NCBI GenBank assembly: GCA_015227615.1 | Contig: JAALGZ010000005.1 | Span: 372,001 to 436,000 of the forward strand | Origin: Labyrinthula sp. Ha | Taxonomy: Eukaryota; Sar; Bigyra; Labyrinthulida; Labyrinthulaceae | Length of the DNA stretch: 64,000 nt | Direction: 5' to 3' | Shown: positions 12,086 to 22,600 of the stretch, one piece after another | Numbering within the stretch: position 1 is the stretch's first letter | Layout: every line of letters starts with the position of its first letter | Notes under the pieces: model-generated | Database searches by the model: none | Seen by the model: the letters and a program-made list of their open reading frames with translations, nothing else | What the model was told of the DNA's origin: nothing | Program-made: the position numbers and the translations under genes

Positions 12086-13184
12086 AAGAAGTTGCGAGTA
12101 TGGTGTGTAAAAACTTCAAAGGACCAGGAACGCTACTCTGGACTGGTTAGTTGCAGAAGTTGACGAAGCAAAGGAAGGAAGAAGACAGCGATGCGAGCCG
12201 CAATGCATTGACATACAACACAGGATACTGACGAGTACGCCATTAAAAAGACATTTAACGACCTCAAATGCACTATTACAATACACAAATGAAGTATATA
12301 TACAATAGTTACTGCAAATCACGCTTGGATTTATCTTTCACCTGCACATCAAGATGTAGATTTCTTCCTCTGATCAAGTCCAGACAAGATGTTTGGGCTT
12401 TGATTTGCCGTGATGCTGAATCTCAACAGCCCACTGATGTTAGTGCAAACACAACTAGGTCAGGGATGTTGGAATAAATTCCAACTTGACACAAGAACGA
12501 GACTCATGATCCTCAGTCAGCGGGGAAATGTAGCCATCGCTGCAACAATGTTTTATTACTTTCCCAGGGTCCAAGGCAACAAATCAATTCCTGCAACATG
12601 TTCTTCTTGCAAAATTAATGCAGGAAAAGTGGAGAGAGAAAAGATTTTTTGGTCTTGTTCATATGTGAAACCCGCTGTCAAACCAATAACATCTTTGTGC
12701 AAACATGAATATATCTTAGGATTAGTTTTTGATGTCCTTAGTAGACGCAAATTCCAATACTTCACTATTGTATTTCTGCTAATCTAGGGCAACGAAACAT
12801 GTAGTTAGAATGTTATCCTCGTGATGGATGTGCAATTGCAGCACCTTAACAACATTCACCAATTTACCTTGGTGTTAAGTTAATCCACATATTCAGCCTT
12901 AGCACTAATCTATGCTTGTAACAGGAGCTCTAATGAGGACAGAACGCAGTTGAATGGTCAAAGATTAATTTAGGATGAATGATTGTTGTGTATTGGTTTA
13001 TCCCTGGTGCTCTTGTTTCCTATTGAGGCTCACAGAGAATCCCCAGGAAATGGTACATCAGCGGAGGAAACTTACAAGGAGTTCCGTAGAGGTCCTTATC
13101 TAACACCATCTTCTAGCATAACATAACTGCAGCAAACAGTTAAATTTTTAATAGGATCACTTGCACAAGTATCATCGTTGACTA

Positions 13185-13193
13185 GGGGGGGGG
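13185..13193 (+). repeat. Poly-G run (G9)
   Basis: Nine consecutive G, followed by A and four more G, in strongly AT-rich DNA. It could form a G-rich structure or mark low-quality assembly. No adjacent gene. Confidence 0.6.
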
Positions 13194-13959
13194 AGGGGTG
13201 AACTACATGGAACCCAGATATTTCGTTGGTTTAGATACCGCCGCTATTTTCATAATAAAATAATATTTCTGTGGTAAATCTAGCTATTAGCATCAAAAAA
13301 CAATTTTTTCGAGGAAATCTAACCATTTTCATCTAGTGCAGAGTAACTTTGAAGAATATATGCTATTTTAGCTCCTATACAAAACTTGATGGTTGCTTCT
13401 AATTCCTTTCAGAGCTAAAGAACTAAAGAAATGAAACCGCCCAGATATCTACAGCAAATGTGAAGAATGTAAAGTTCTTTAGCAGCTTACTTTGAAGTGT
13501 TTTCACCTGTGAACCAAATTATATCAAAGTTTATTTCCGGTTTGTGACTATACCTATTAATTTGCTAATCAAGGATCATATTACACAACGATACGAATAT
13601 TCTTTATTTTCGAAGTCGAAATTTGATGTAGGATTTATTTTTAGTTATAATGCAAGTTTCGCAGAAGGCATATTAATTTTCTGTAGCATTTAACTCTAAC
13701 TTTCTGATCAAATCTCTTTTCTAACATTCCGAGATATGGTTTAGAAAAAGTGCTATATTTGATTGAAGCACTTTGGATAAGTCTACCAACGGAGAAAATA
13801 TTTTTTTATGGCATAATATTCCCTTGTATCCAATCTGATATCCAGGTTCAAAGATACTAACATAAGTTTAAAGGAGAACTATCAAATGTTATTGGAAGAT
13901 AGCTGATCATTCCTGTGTCGAACCCAGGCTATGATGATAAATTAAAGGATTAAAGGTTG

Positions 13960-14066
13960 ACATGGGGGAAACCCCATAATTCTTTGAGTGAGAAAAATCT
14001 TAATAAAAACATTTTTTCTCTCTTTGGGTATGAAAAATATGCGTGTGGTTTTCCCCCCTCCCATTT
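13960..14066. repeat. Imperfect inverted repeat, about 105 bp (hairpin or MITE-like)
   Basis: The left arm has ATGGGGGAAACC. The right arm read in reverse complement has ATGGGAGGGGGGAAAACC. The next bases inward are also partly complementary (GAGTGAGAAAAAT versus AGAGAGAAAAAAT). The arms enclose a short AT-rich loop. It could be a small foldback transposon or a transcribed hairpin. No target duplication was identified. Confidence 0.4.
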
Positions 14067-16260
14067 TCTATGGAACCACTATATTAGAATTAATTGACTA
14101 ATTACGTTTTCCTCTTTCATGGCTTTATACTTCAAATTTTCCCTGTCCGAATGGTTTAGAATCATATGTCTTGTCAGTTGCTAATATGGAATAGGAATAT
14201 AGGGTTGAATCTTTAATTTACTGTTCCCTGCATTTACTAGCCCCAAATAAAAATTAACCATTTGCCAGATATTGGTTGTGAGGTGTGTATTATTAATGTG
14301 AACTTTCATATCCATATGTAAAAAATAGTACAGCATAATAACAACATGTTGAAGGTTTTTGTAATAAAATTCTTGCTGGAAGCACTTGCCATTACGCACT
14401 CTTGTTTTTTTTTTGCGAATCTTGGTAACTAGCCTTGACATTATAGGTATTGTCATATTTAGAGTGATAATTAGCATACTTAACAGCACTCTCGTAATCT
14501 TCTACCTTTTCCCCCGCTAATCCACTTTCTGTTTCTTTTATCTAGTTGCTCGTTGATACCCAGAGTAAGTCCAGAGTAAATTATGGTATTTTAAAGACTC
14601 AACTTTTAAAGGTACATGACATCAGGTAATACTGGTCAAACTTTACTTGCAAAAATTGGTTCTGGGGTGCATTGATATTTGCTGCAAAAAATATAGTTTA
14701 ACAGCTAGTAACTAGCCTATTGTCTAAGATTGGAGTATCATTCCCAAAGTGTATATATTTTCCAGGAAGAACATACGCTTTTTATTTTCCACCATTATGC
14801 GGCCGCTCAAAATTTTTTCCATAGTACGTCATCTCGTAAAATGGGTACATGGACTAAGGTGCAGTCCACTTTTTGATAACCTAGATGTTCTAACTCCTGC
14901 TGTTGCTGAAAGAATTAATTGTCATTATATCTAAAACCCGAACAAGAAAATTAAACCCATAACCTCAACTTATTTGTAAAGTAAGAATACGAACTTGCTT
15001 AGATTCATCTACATTTTAAAACTAGAATGAGATTTGAAGAGTGCAAAGAAGTAAAAAGAAGTAAGGTGAGATGCTTATAGGGCTCAAACATTAATAAGAG
15101 AAGAGAGGGAGAAGAATTATATAGTCCAATTTTAGCTATTCCCATATGTGATTTTAAGAGACAGAGTTTTTTGTCAACAATAAAAACGGGGTTGCGAGTT
15201 TCTTGCGCAAGCCTTGTGATATTCTTTCGGTCTGGAGCTGAGGAATCAAACTGTAAGACTTACTGTTAGAAAAAGAATGTAAGCTTCCTCCAAGTCCACA
15301 GGGAAAAATGATACTCAGTCCTATTGTTTGACTTCCTTACTTCAATGACTGGGGTCAATGAATGCTGGAATTAACTAAGCATAGAACTGTAGAAATCGTT
15401 GTGTGAGTTGTGTCTAGGAGGCTAGTCAAACACCTTGTTAGTCTATGACGCTTTAGATAGATAGTAGTAATAGTTAGTATAGTAGTTAGAATGGGTATGA
15501 TCATTTTGGGGAACTTTAATTAAGTAATAAGTAACCCATACATCACGTTAAAGAAATCAAAATTCTGAATCAAAGTTTCTTAGAGGTAAAACACCAATAT
15601 GGCTTAGATCCTGATTAACAAGTAAAGAAAAACTATAAACACATTATTCGTAGGGGAATTAAAACCTTCATCAATTCAAAACAATTTAACAAAAGTAAAG
15701 CAACCTATCCTTTCGTATAAACGTACTTTTGTCAGCCGACTAAAGGCCTAAATCTGTGCGATTACGAGCTAAAGGAGCTTCAAAAAGGTTATGCAAGTCT
15801 ATTTTAGGCACTGTAGTAGGAAAAAACTAGTGTCAACGTTTGAATTAAGTTAATATTAAATTTGTCCCACAAGGGTTTACTAAATACAGTTACTGAAGTC
15901 TTGATAATCTAGACACCAGATAGCAAATATGTTAAGTATTGGTCTCTCTTCAAGAATAAATAAATAAAAGTGGCCAAATAAAAATAGTTTAAGGAAAAGT
16001 TTAGTTTAGTGTATAAGTTAAACCCAGAACCAAAGTAGGGGAAAACTAAAAAGCTGCAATCCAGCATTGATTTCTAGCAGCGCCGTTGGGAATTGAATAC
16101 CACTACGAAGTTTCTCTCAAATATGTTAAACTTCAAAGTTTAAGCTATTGCTTTGCTGGACATCCAGTTTAAGAAACAGCCCAAAGTCTTATATCTCAAA
16201 TGATTAAATAATAATCCTTATCATTAATTTTCATAGGTAGTGTATAGGTTAGGAGCTAGA

Positions 16261-16531
16261 GTTCCTATTTTCTCTTCGAAATCCGGAAAAACACCATTTT
16301 CCTTTGTTTGATCATTATTTAGAACAGCTCCGATATCTCCCCGAAGGGCAAAAAACGAGAGCACAAATTTCTCGGTATCCCGAGAATCCGTGTAGTAATT
16401 AGTAAATCTCAATTGGTTTTCGGAAATGGAATTTGAATAAACGGTGAATTGCCCAAAATCCTCGGAAATACTAAAATAGCAAAACAACCAATCGCCGAAG
16501 AACAAAACAAATACAATCGTAAGAATATATA
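16261..16531 (+). promoter_or_regulatory. Probable APS kinase promoter with clustered CGGAA/TTCCG-type words
   Basis: Directly upstream of the APS kinase ATG. It contains TCCGGAAA, TTCGGAAAT, CTCGGAAAT and a small palindrome CTCGG-TATC-CCGAG in about 250 bp of otherwise AT-rich flank. A similar cluster precedes the UFL1 gene. The functional assignment is inference from position and word recurrence only. Confidence 0.3.
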
Positions 16532-17309
16532 ATGGCATTAAGACTTTGCAGGACAGCAATTACTCAAGCAAGCCGTAGAAACATGGCTCAAAACTCCCGT
16601 TTTCTAAGTACAGCAGATACTCAAACAGGACACAAGGATGTTACCACCAATATCAGTTCAGAACATAACAAGAATATCATTTGGTCAGATGCTCTGTTGA
16701 CAAAGGAACAACGACAGGAGTTATTGGGAGCTAAACACAAGGGAGCAACTCTTTGGGTTACTGGGCTTTCCGGAAGTGGGAAAAGTACTGTTGGAGCAGC
16801 ATTTGAAGCTATGTTGCTAGAGAAGGGAATTCACTCCTATAGATTGGATGGAGACAATGTGAGGTTTGGATTGAACGCAGGCTTGGGGTTCTCAGAAGAA
16901 GATAGAGATGTACCTTTTTATTTTTATTTTAGCGTAGGAAAACTTAAGAAGAACCAGCGAAGTATCAGCCTTATTTACTGATGCAGGGTTAATCACCATT
17001 ACCACGTTCATTTCCCCATATCAAAAGAACAGAGACAAGGCAAGAGAAATCCATGAAAAGAAGGGACTGAGCTTCTTTGAAGTTTATGCAGAAGTTCCAC
17101 TTGAAGTAGCTGAGAGCAGAGATCCTAAGGGTCTATATAAGAAGGCCAGAACCGGAGAGATCAAGAACTTTACAGGCATCAGTGATCCATATGAGGCTCC
17201 AGTTAAACCAGATATTACCATTCCAACTCACGAATTGAGTGTAGAACAATCTTGCCAAAGACTCTTCGAGTACTTGCAAGAGGTAGGGGTTATTTCCAAG
17301 GACTTTTAG
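16532..17309 (+). CDS. Adenylyl-sulfate (APS) kinase, probably mitochondrially targeted
   Basis: Two exons, 16532-16909 and 16938-17309, with a 28-nt intron, give a 249-residue protein. Splicing turns a dead-end frame into EEDRD-ENLRRTSEVSALF, the conserved continuation of APS kinases. The P-loop GLSGSGKST is at 78-86, and LDGDNVRFGLN-GLGFSEEDR at 105-125. FISPYQKNRDKAR, EVPLEVAESRDPKGLY-KAR and FTGISDPYEAP follow, so all substrate-loop elements are present. It phosphorylates APS to PAPS, the sulfate donor for sulfotransferases. It is a stand-alone kinase, not fused to ATP sulfurylase as in animals. The first 30 residues are basic and Ser/Arg/Ala-rich (RRNMAQNSRFLSTA), like a mitochondrial presequence. 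Its stop is 41 bp from the stop of the convergent glycosyltransferase gene. Confidence 0.92.
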
Positions 17310-17350
17310 AGTTTGATAGTTTCCATATCGTTAAGAAGTATACAGCAATC

Positions 17351-18226
17351 TCAAACCTTCCAAAACCCATTCCTATAAGCAAACTGCATGCAACACCAAT
17401 CTCTCATACACTCAAACAGTCGCAACCAATGATACAGCGTAGCTTTGTTTTCAACTGGGTATTCTAGAGTGACAGTAACATGTGGCAAGTCTAAAAGGTT
17501 ACAAATCATAGTTGTCTCCAGTTCAAACCCCTCTGAGCAGATTCTTTGGGAACGCATCAGTTGGAGAGCTGCTTTCCTTCGAAACAAACGAATCTGAGCT
17601 CTTCCAACCAACTTTTCATTTAAATAACCAAAAATACGATTAGAAATAAAAGAATCAGTTTTCTTCGGTCGCTTAGGTGAAATAGTTGCAAGTCCTAATG
17701 ACTTGTCACTCTCAAAGCACTCCTCCAGTTTCACCAACTGACTGACAGGGGTTTTGCTGGAAGAATCTAGCACCAATACAAACTCCCCACGAGACTCATT
17801 TATAGCTGCCATAATAGAGCCTCCCCTTTCCATTGAGGGTTCAATCTGCAGGATTTTCATAATCTCTCCATCTGTAGTATTTTGCTGTCTTGCAAGGACC
17901 TTGGCTACACTCAGGGATCTGTCTGTGCTGCCTCTATCGACTACAACAACTTCAAAAGAGAAACCTTTCTTCTTTCTTTCAGATAAAAAATCCAATACTG
18001 TTGAAATAGTCTGAGTTAACCCACTTTCTTGGTTCAAGGTAGACACCACAACAGTTAGGTTAACTCGCTTTTGATTCGCCTCGTGCAACGCCAAATCTTG
18101 TGTTGTGGAATGTTTCACAATGTATAATTTCTCCAATATTTTTACTGAGAATAAAGGCTGAACGAACCAAAAGAGCAAGTAAATGCCACTGCCAAGGAAG
18201 GCCCCTGTAATTATATCCACAATCAT
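17351..18226 (-). CDS. ALG5-like GT2 glycosyltransferase with degenerate active-site motifs
   Basis: An intronless frame of 291 residues. An N-terminal membrane anchor (about 4-26) precedes a GT-A domain, the layout of dolichyl-phosphate beta-glucosyltransferase (ALG5) of the ER. Family landmarks are recognisable but altered. V-V-x-x-x-N-E becomes VVSTLNQE. VVDDGS is VVDRGS (97-100 DRGS). NRGKGG is MERGGS. The metal-binding D-A-D-G-A-T is DSSSKT (154-159). R-D-T-Q-C-G-F-K-L-F is GRAQIRLF. The C-terminal block (HWLRLFECMRDW..RNGFW) is well kept. Known ALG5 uses UDP-glucose to glucosylate dolichyl phosphate; loss of the DxD suggests this copy is inactive or uses another chemistry. It is divergent from the PRPP synthetase-like gene, with 138 bp between start codons. 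Confidence 0.8.
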   Translation of the reverse strand: MIVDIITGAFLGSGIYLLFWFVQPLFSVKILEKLYIVKHSTTQDLALHEANQKRVNLTVVVSTLNQESGLTQTISTVLDFLSERKKKGFSFEVVVVDRGSTDRSLSVAKVLARQQNTTDGEIMKILQIEPSMERGGSIMAAINESRGEFVLVLDSSSKTPVSQLVKLEECFESDKSLGLATISPKRPKKTDSFISNRIFGYLNEKLVGRAQIRLFRRKAALQLMRSQRICSEGFELETTMICNLLDLPHVTVTLEYPVENKATLYHWLRLFECMRDWCCMQFAYRNGFWKV

Positions 18227-18364
18227 CTTTGTTGTTGCCTTTCTTCTTGGCCAAGATCTAGTTTATCTAGTTGACGTGGCACATATTCATTGGCAGCACC
18301 AAAAATTTTATTGGACAAAGAAAATTAACGGTCTATATCGCAAAAAAGATTCATCAACTAAAAG
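18227..18364. promoter_or_regulatory. Bidirectional promoter region
   Basis: Only 138 bp separate the divergent starts of the ALG5-like and PRPP synthetase-like genes, so both promoters must share this interval. No motif stands out. Confidence 0.4.
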
Positions 18365-19675
18365 ATGTTTAGAGTAAGAACCTTCAGAGTAGGATTGGGA
18401 TCTCTAGGTGCAATATCTGTTGGATATATTGCTTCCTCTTATCACACAAGTCATTCAGAGGAGATGAAAGAACCAATCTACCTGGAAAGACCCAAGACAC
18501 ATCCTTGTACACGAAGAAGAACCTTTACCCAAAATTGTCCTGAACTTGTTATTTTCTCTGGAAATGCACATAAAGACCTTTCTAAGTCTATAGCTCAGAA
18601 GCTTGGAAGGGATCTTGGAGCTGCAAACATTGGAAGGTTCAATGATGGGGAAGTCAATGTCAAGCTTGAAGAACCTGTTAGGGGAAAAGATGTTTACTTG
18701 ATTCAACCTACTTGCCCACCTGTTAATGAAAACTTGATTGAGCTACTTCTAACTGTTTCTGCTTTAAAATTAGCGAGCGCAAAGCGAGTTACCGTAATTG
18801 TTCCATACTTTGGTTACGTCAGGAGTGGCCCCAACTCAAAAGCTGGCACACATACATCCTCAAGTAAGATTGGGCTTCGACGCAGGGCAAGTCGAGATAC
18901 TGAACTGTCAACTTTGGGTCTTGTAAATAAGCAGCTCGGGAAACAAGGCTTAGTTTCAATGTTTGCTGCCTCTGATGTGGCGAGAATGTTAGAAGCCGTA
19001 GGGTTGGATCGGATTGTGTTGGTTGACATGCAATCCTCAGTTCCTAATTTTGCCAAAGGTTTGTTTAGAAGAACAAATGTGGAGTATATAGATACTTCAA
19101 AAACAATGGTCGCGGATATTTTCGACGCCTTGAAAATAGAACAAGAGATACGGCAGAAGAAAAGACTTGTCATTGTTGCCCCTCATGCAGCATGTGTTCC
19201 CAAAGCACAAAATTTTAAGCTTCAGATAACCTCATTGTTGAAAAAGAGAGGCATGTTGTCTGAGGATATAAATATCGGAATTGCTACTATTATTAGAACA
19301 CCTAGCGCTAAAGTAAATGCAAATGGTAAGGTTGAGAAAATTGTAGAATGTGTTGGTACAGTAGAAAACAGTATCGCATTAATCGTAGAGGACTTAGTAG
19401 ATACCGGAAAGACCGCAATTAGAGCGGCTGATTCTGTCAAGCAAAATGGAGCTACGAAAGTGCTTTGTTACGCAACACATCCTATTCTTGGCCGCGATGC
19501 TGCAAAAAAGCTACAGAATAGTAGCATAGATGAAATGTTTGTATTGAACACAATTCCAGTGAGCGAAGAAAAAGCTAAGAGTTTGCCGAAGCTTACTCAA
19601 ATTTCTGTAGCCAACGTTCTGGCTGATGCCATCAAGTATTTACACTATGAACCTAAGAGCAGCTCTTTAACGTGA
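18365..19675 (+). CDS. Ribose-phosphate pyrophosphokinase (PRPP synthetase)-like protein, key residues altered
   Basis: An intronless frame of 436 residues. The first 30 residues are basic with a hydrophobic stretch (LGSLGAISVGYIAS), resembling a mitochondrial presequence or membrane anchor. Residues 62-150 match class I PRPP synthetases closely: FSGNAHKDL, GRFNDGEV, VRGKDVYLIQ, PVNENLIELL, VIVPYFGY. The ATP-loop RQDRK after YFGY is replaced by RSGPN and an insertion of about 35 residues. The catalytic DLHA is DMQS (221-224). SPDAGG is APHAAC (272-277). The ribose-phosphate loop VDDxxDTxGT survives as VEDLVDTGKT (341-350). PRPP synthetase makes PRPP for nucleotide and amino-acid synthesis. 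These losses resemble the non-catalytic PRPSAP-type subunits of animals, so a regulatory role is plausible. Confidence 0.85.
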   Translation: MFRVRTFRVGLGSLGAISVGYIASSYHTSHSEEMKEPIYLERPKTHPCTRRRTFTQNCPELVIFSGNAHKDLSKSIAQKLGRDLGAANIGRFNDGEVNVKLEEPVRGKDVYLIQPTCPPVNENLIELLLTVSALKLASAKRVTVIVPYFGYVRSGPNSKAGTHTSSSKIGLRRRASRDTELSTLGLVNKQLGKQGLVSMFAASDVARMLEAVGLDRIVLVDMQSSVPNFAKGLFRRTNVEYIDTSKTMVADIFDALKIEQEIRQKKRLVIVAPHAACVPKAQNFKLQITSLLKKRGMLSEDINIGIATIIRTPSAKVNANGKVEKIVECVGTVENSIALIVEDLVDTGKTAIRAADSVKQNGATKVLCYATHPILGRDAAKKLQNSSIDEMFVLNTIPVSEEKAKSLPKLTQISVANVLADAIKYLHYEPKSSSLT

Positions 19676-22600
19676 ACCAAAGAACCAATTGCTGAAAAAA
19701 TCAGTGGGATGAAAATATTTATCTTTAACCTGGTAGAGCTATCATACTGAAGTTGGTGCTCAGAAACTATGGTTGCTCAATAATTAGGTGCAATATTTGA
19801 TATTTGCTTTTGGTTTTCCTTGCAGAAGGTCGCTAGATTAAGGATTTGGATAGATCTTCGTTTTTACATTGGGTTCTGTAGAAATGAAGAGGATACAGAT
19901 GTTTATTTTGTTATTTTCCTTCTAACAAGTACTATTTCTAAAGATCTAAGTCGAATGTTAATTAAATATTATACATTTTTACCCTATATGTTTAGCAGTG
20001 TTGGTACTATTGATTTTTTACCACGGTTAAGTTGTTGAAAATTGTTGCTAGTGGCGAATTTGCCATATTCAAACCGCTTTCAAGCTACATAGAAAATGCA
20101 GAGCTCAGTTTCATCCAGGACAAAGAGAATTCTGTAAACGATGCAGAACTTGTTTTCAATATATTGTCCATATTCAAAAAAAAGTATTATATCTTTTGTT
20201 ATAGTTGTTTGAATCTAAACATCTGCCTTCGGGGATAACCTGTTCTAGTACAGTTAGGGATTGGTTACCCACGTTGCAGCCAAGTTGAATACTTTGTCAG
20301 GTGTTGTCTGGCGGATGAAGACTAGGTTACTAGCATGGATGAAATCCATTGTGCGGGAAACAGATTACTAGGTCGATTTACCGGCTCAAAGGTACTGTTT
20401 CCATGTGGTCTAACACTCGACTTACTCAGATTGCCTAAGGTTGATCAAATATATTACGAAATTAAAATGTGCTTCAACTTTGCTGAATGTGTTAGTTTAC
20501 ATGGTCGGGTTGTTAAGCCATTCATACTTAGTAAGGTCTTAATTCCTTTGGGCACACTTGTTGTGTTTTAACTGCGTTTCTTTATTATTAACGTTTACTT
20601 ACGTCTCAACTGCATTGGTATGTTCCATACAGAAAACTCTAAATTTGCTGCTTAGCTGTTGAAGGAAAGGTAACTGAACTCTTGTTGATATGGGATAACA
20701 CAATTGGTACCTGTGCAGTTGCTCTCAATAATCGTGGGATTTCTAACTGCTCAACATAAAATTTAAGCTGTACATAGTGCATATCATATGTATGCGGGGT
20801 GCTCACATTGCCCATCATACAATCCTTCACGACCAAAGACCTACACATGGATCTTCGCTGCTGTTTGTTTCCACCAGATATCAATTTAAGCAAACTTCCT
20901 GTACATTTACTGCTCTTCCCAAAAAAAATGTTATGATACATCATGAATGGAGGATGAAACCACTCAACTCTTAGCCATGTGTTAGTATCGAAACAAACTT
21001 GGCCATTCAGTTTTAGATGATATTCAGCTTTTTGAATCTGCCTTCAGTTTCACAGGAGCATGTATGTTGTTAGTTGGATAATAACTCCCAAGTGCGCATG
21101 CGTATGAATCCATACATAATTAAACTACCACTGTATCTCGCGTAATAGTTTCCTATCTTCTATGGCACATTATTCAGTGAGAGCATCCCATAGACTATAT
21201 GTGTCAACTATGGGTTGACAGTTCTAAGTGGAGCAAAAGATCATAATCACAACGTTGAGTTAGTACAAACCGGTTTTGTTTTCACGCTGGAGTTTATACT
21301 TCCCAATAACACTTTCCAATACACTTGTAGGTGAGCAAGCTAACTGCTTTGAAGCAATAAGTTTCTTCTTAAGTATTAAAGGCTTTATCTTCGAATAAGA
21401 TAATGAGGGTGAAAAAATAAAAGGCGTTAACAGGATTCATGCTACTTGATCTATTTATTTAGCAATTTTTTTGAAAGCAACTTCTTAGCAGAAGCTTTGA
21501 AGATGAGAAAGGGTGTCCAAAGCTCTGCAAATCTCCTAAGCCTGAGTTCTAACAATCGTGACCTAGTATAGGCATCCATCAGAAACCTAGGCATTTGTAA
21601 TATTAAGACTGTAAATCTGGGGAATAGAACTATGCACATTACTTCAGGATTTGACGTGTCCATGCAAAGGATGTAAACCGCCTTTTTGCCTTCTAAGCTT
21701 CTCCCTCCTTTGATGCTGCTTCCGAGTATGGGATTACTGGGCCAGGTTGTAGTACCCCGAAGCTATCCCACAAGATCGAATACAGATACCACCTCAGTGT
21801 GTGCATTGGAAACCAAGTCCCTTCATCATCATTTAAATTATACCCGTTATAACATAAAAGCGCTCATGTTGCTATTCCTATGTATCTGAAGGATTTATTC
21901 AACAACTGCGGCCTTAATAGATAAGTGTAGATCAATTTACATCATAAAAAAATCTGAAGTGGGTGTTAATCTTTTTTTTTCTAACTAGAAAGTTAGCACT
22001 GGTAATATTAAGGCGCTTTCTTTTATAACAAGATAACATTCTATAGAGATGTTTCAAAGGAGATGCTGAAAGACATAAAAAAAGAGCGAACAATTTGATG
22101 CTAGACAACAGGATTGTAAATCTTAATAGTCTTATTGAATTTAACTACTTCTTCGCCAATATATTTCTTCGGCTCGAATTTGTTTTTAAATTAAGAAACA
22201 AATGTATTGAAGCGAGTTTTCTTGAGAAAAAATAATTCTTGAAAATTATTTGCACTATTCTATAATTTGAAACTAACCATAAAACGTGATACTTAGATGC
22301 TAATACAGTTATTAGTAGGAGAAACAAGAATGGAAAATACTAATTTAATTCTCTAAAAGCATACCTTTTCCCCACTTTGGTTTAATATTTCTAGTAGAAC
22401 TATCTTCTGCTATAGGATAAACCTGAGACTTCAAGAAAATCCTTTAAATAATGATTAATAGCCGATATTCTTTTGGCACTCATTCTCAGATCTCTCCTAC
22501 AACAAGGGTGATTTCTCAACACCTTTTGTCATATACGTTCCTCTCTTTATGAAAAATTTCAAGCTGCAATTAATGTCAATTCAAACGCAGTGTCTGACGA

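Larger units (their letters stand above)
11578..16531. other. AT-rich gene desert with a possible LINE trace, G-tract and inverted repeat
   Basis: About 5 kb without a gene I can support. It holds a possible LINE endonuclease trace near 11.98-12.08 kb, a G9 run at 13185-13193 and an imperfect inverted repeat at 13960-14066, all listed separately. The frames at 12116-12787 are of chance length. The last 270 bp before the APS kinase start are relatively GC-rich, with several CGGAA/TTCCG words, and are probably its promoter. Confidence 0.45.

Noticed and set aside
12116-12787. Overlapping 69-125 codon frames on both strands
   Set aside because: At this base composition, stop-free runs of this length are expected many times in 64 kb. 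No motif or spliceable continuation was found.
15020-15250. Minus-strand stop-free run of about 80 codons
   Set aside because: No start codon near its 5' end, no motif, and the only candidate upstream intron would be 13 nt.
20639-20974. Minus-strand open frame of about 130 codons
   Set aside because: Near the upper limit of chance length; no recognised family, no plausible flanking micro-intron.
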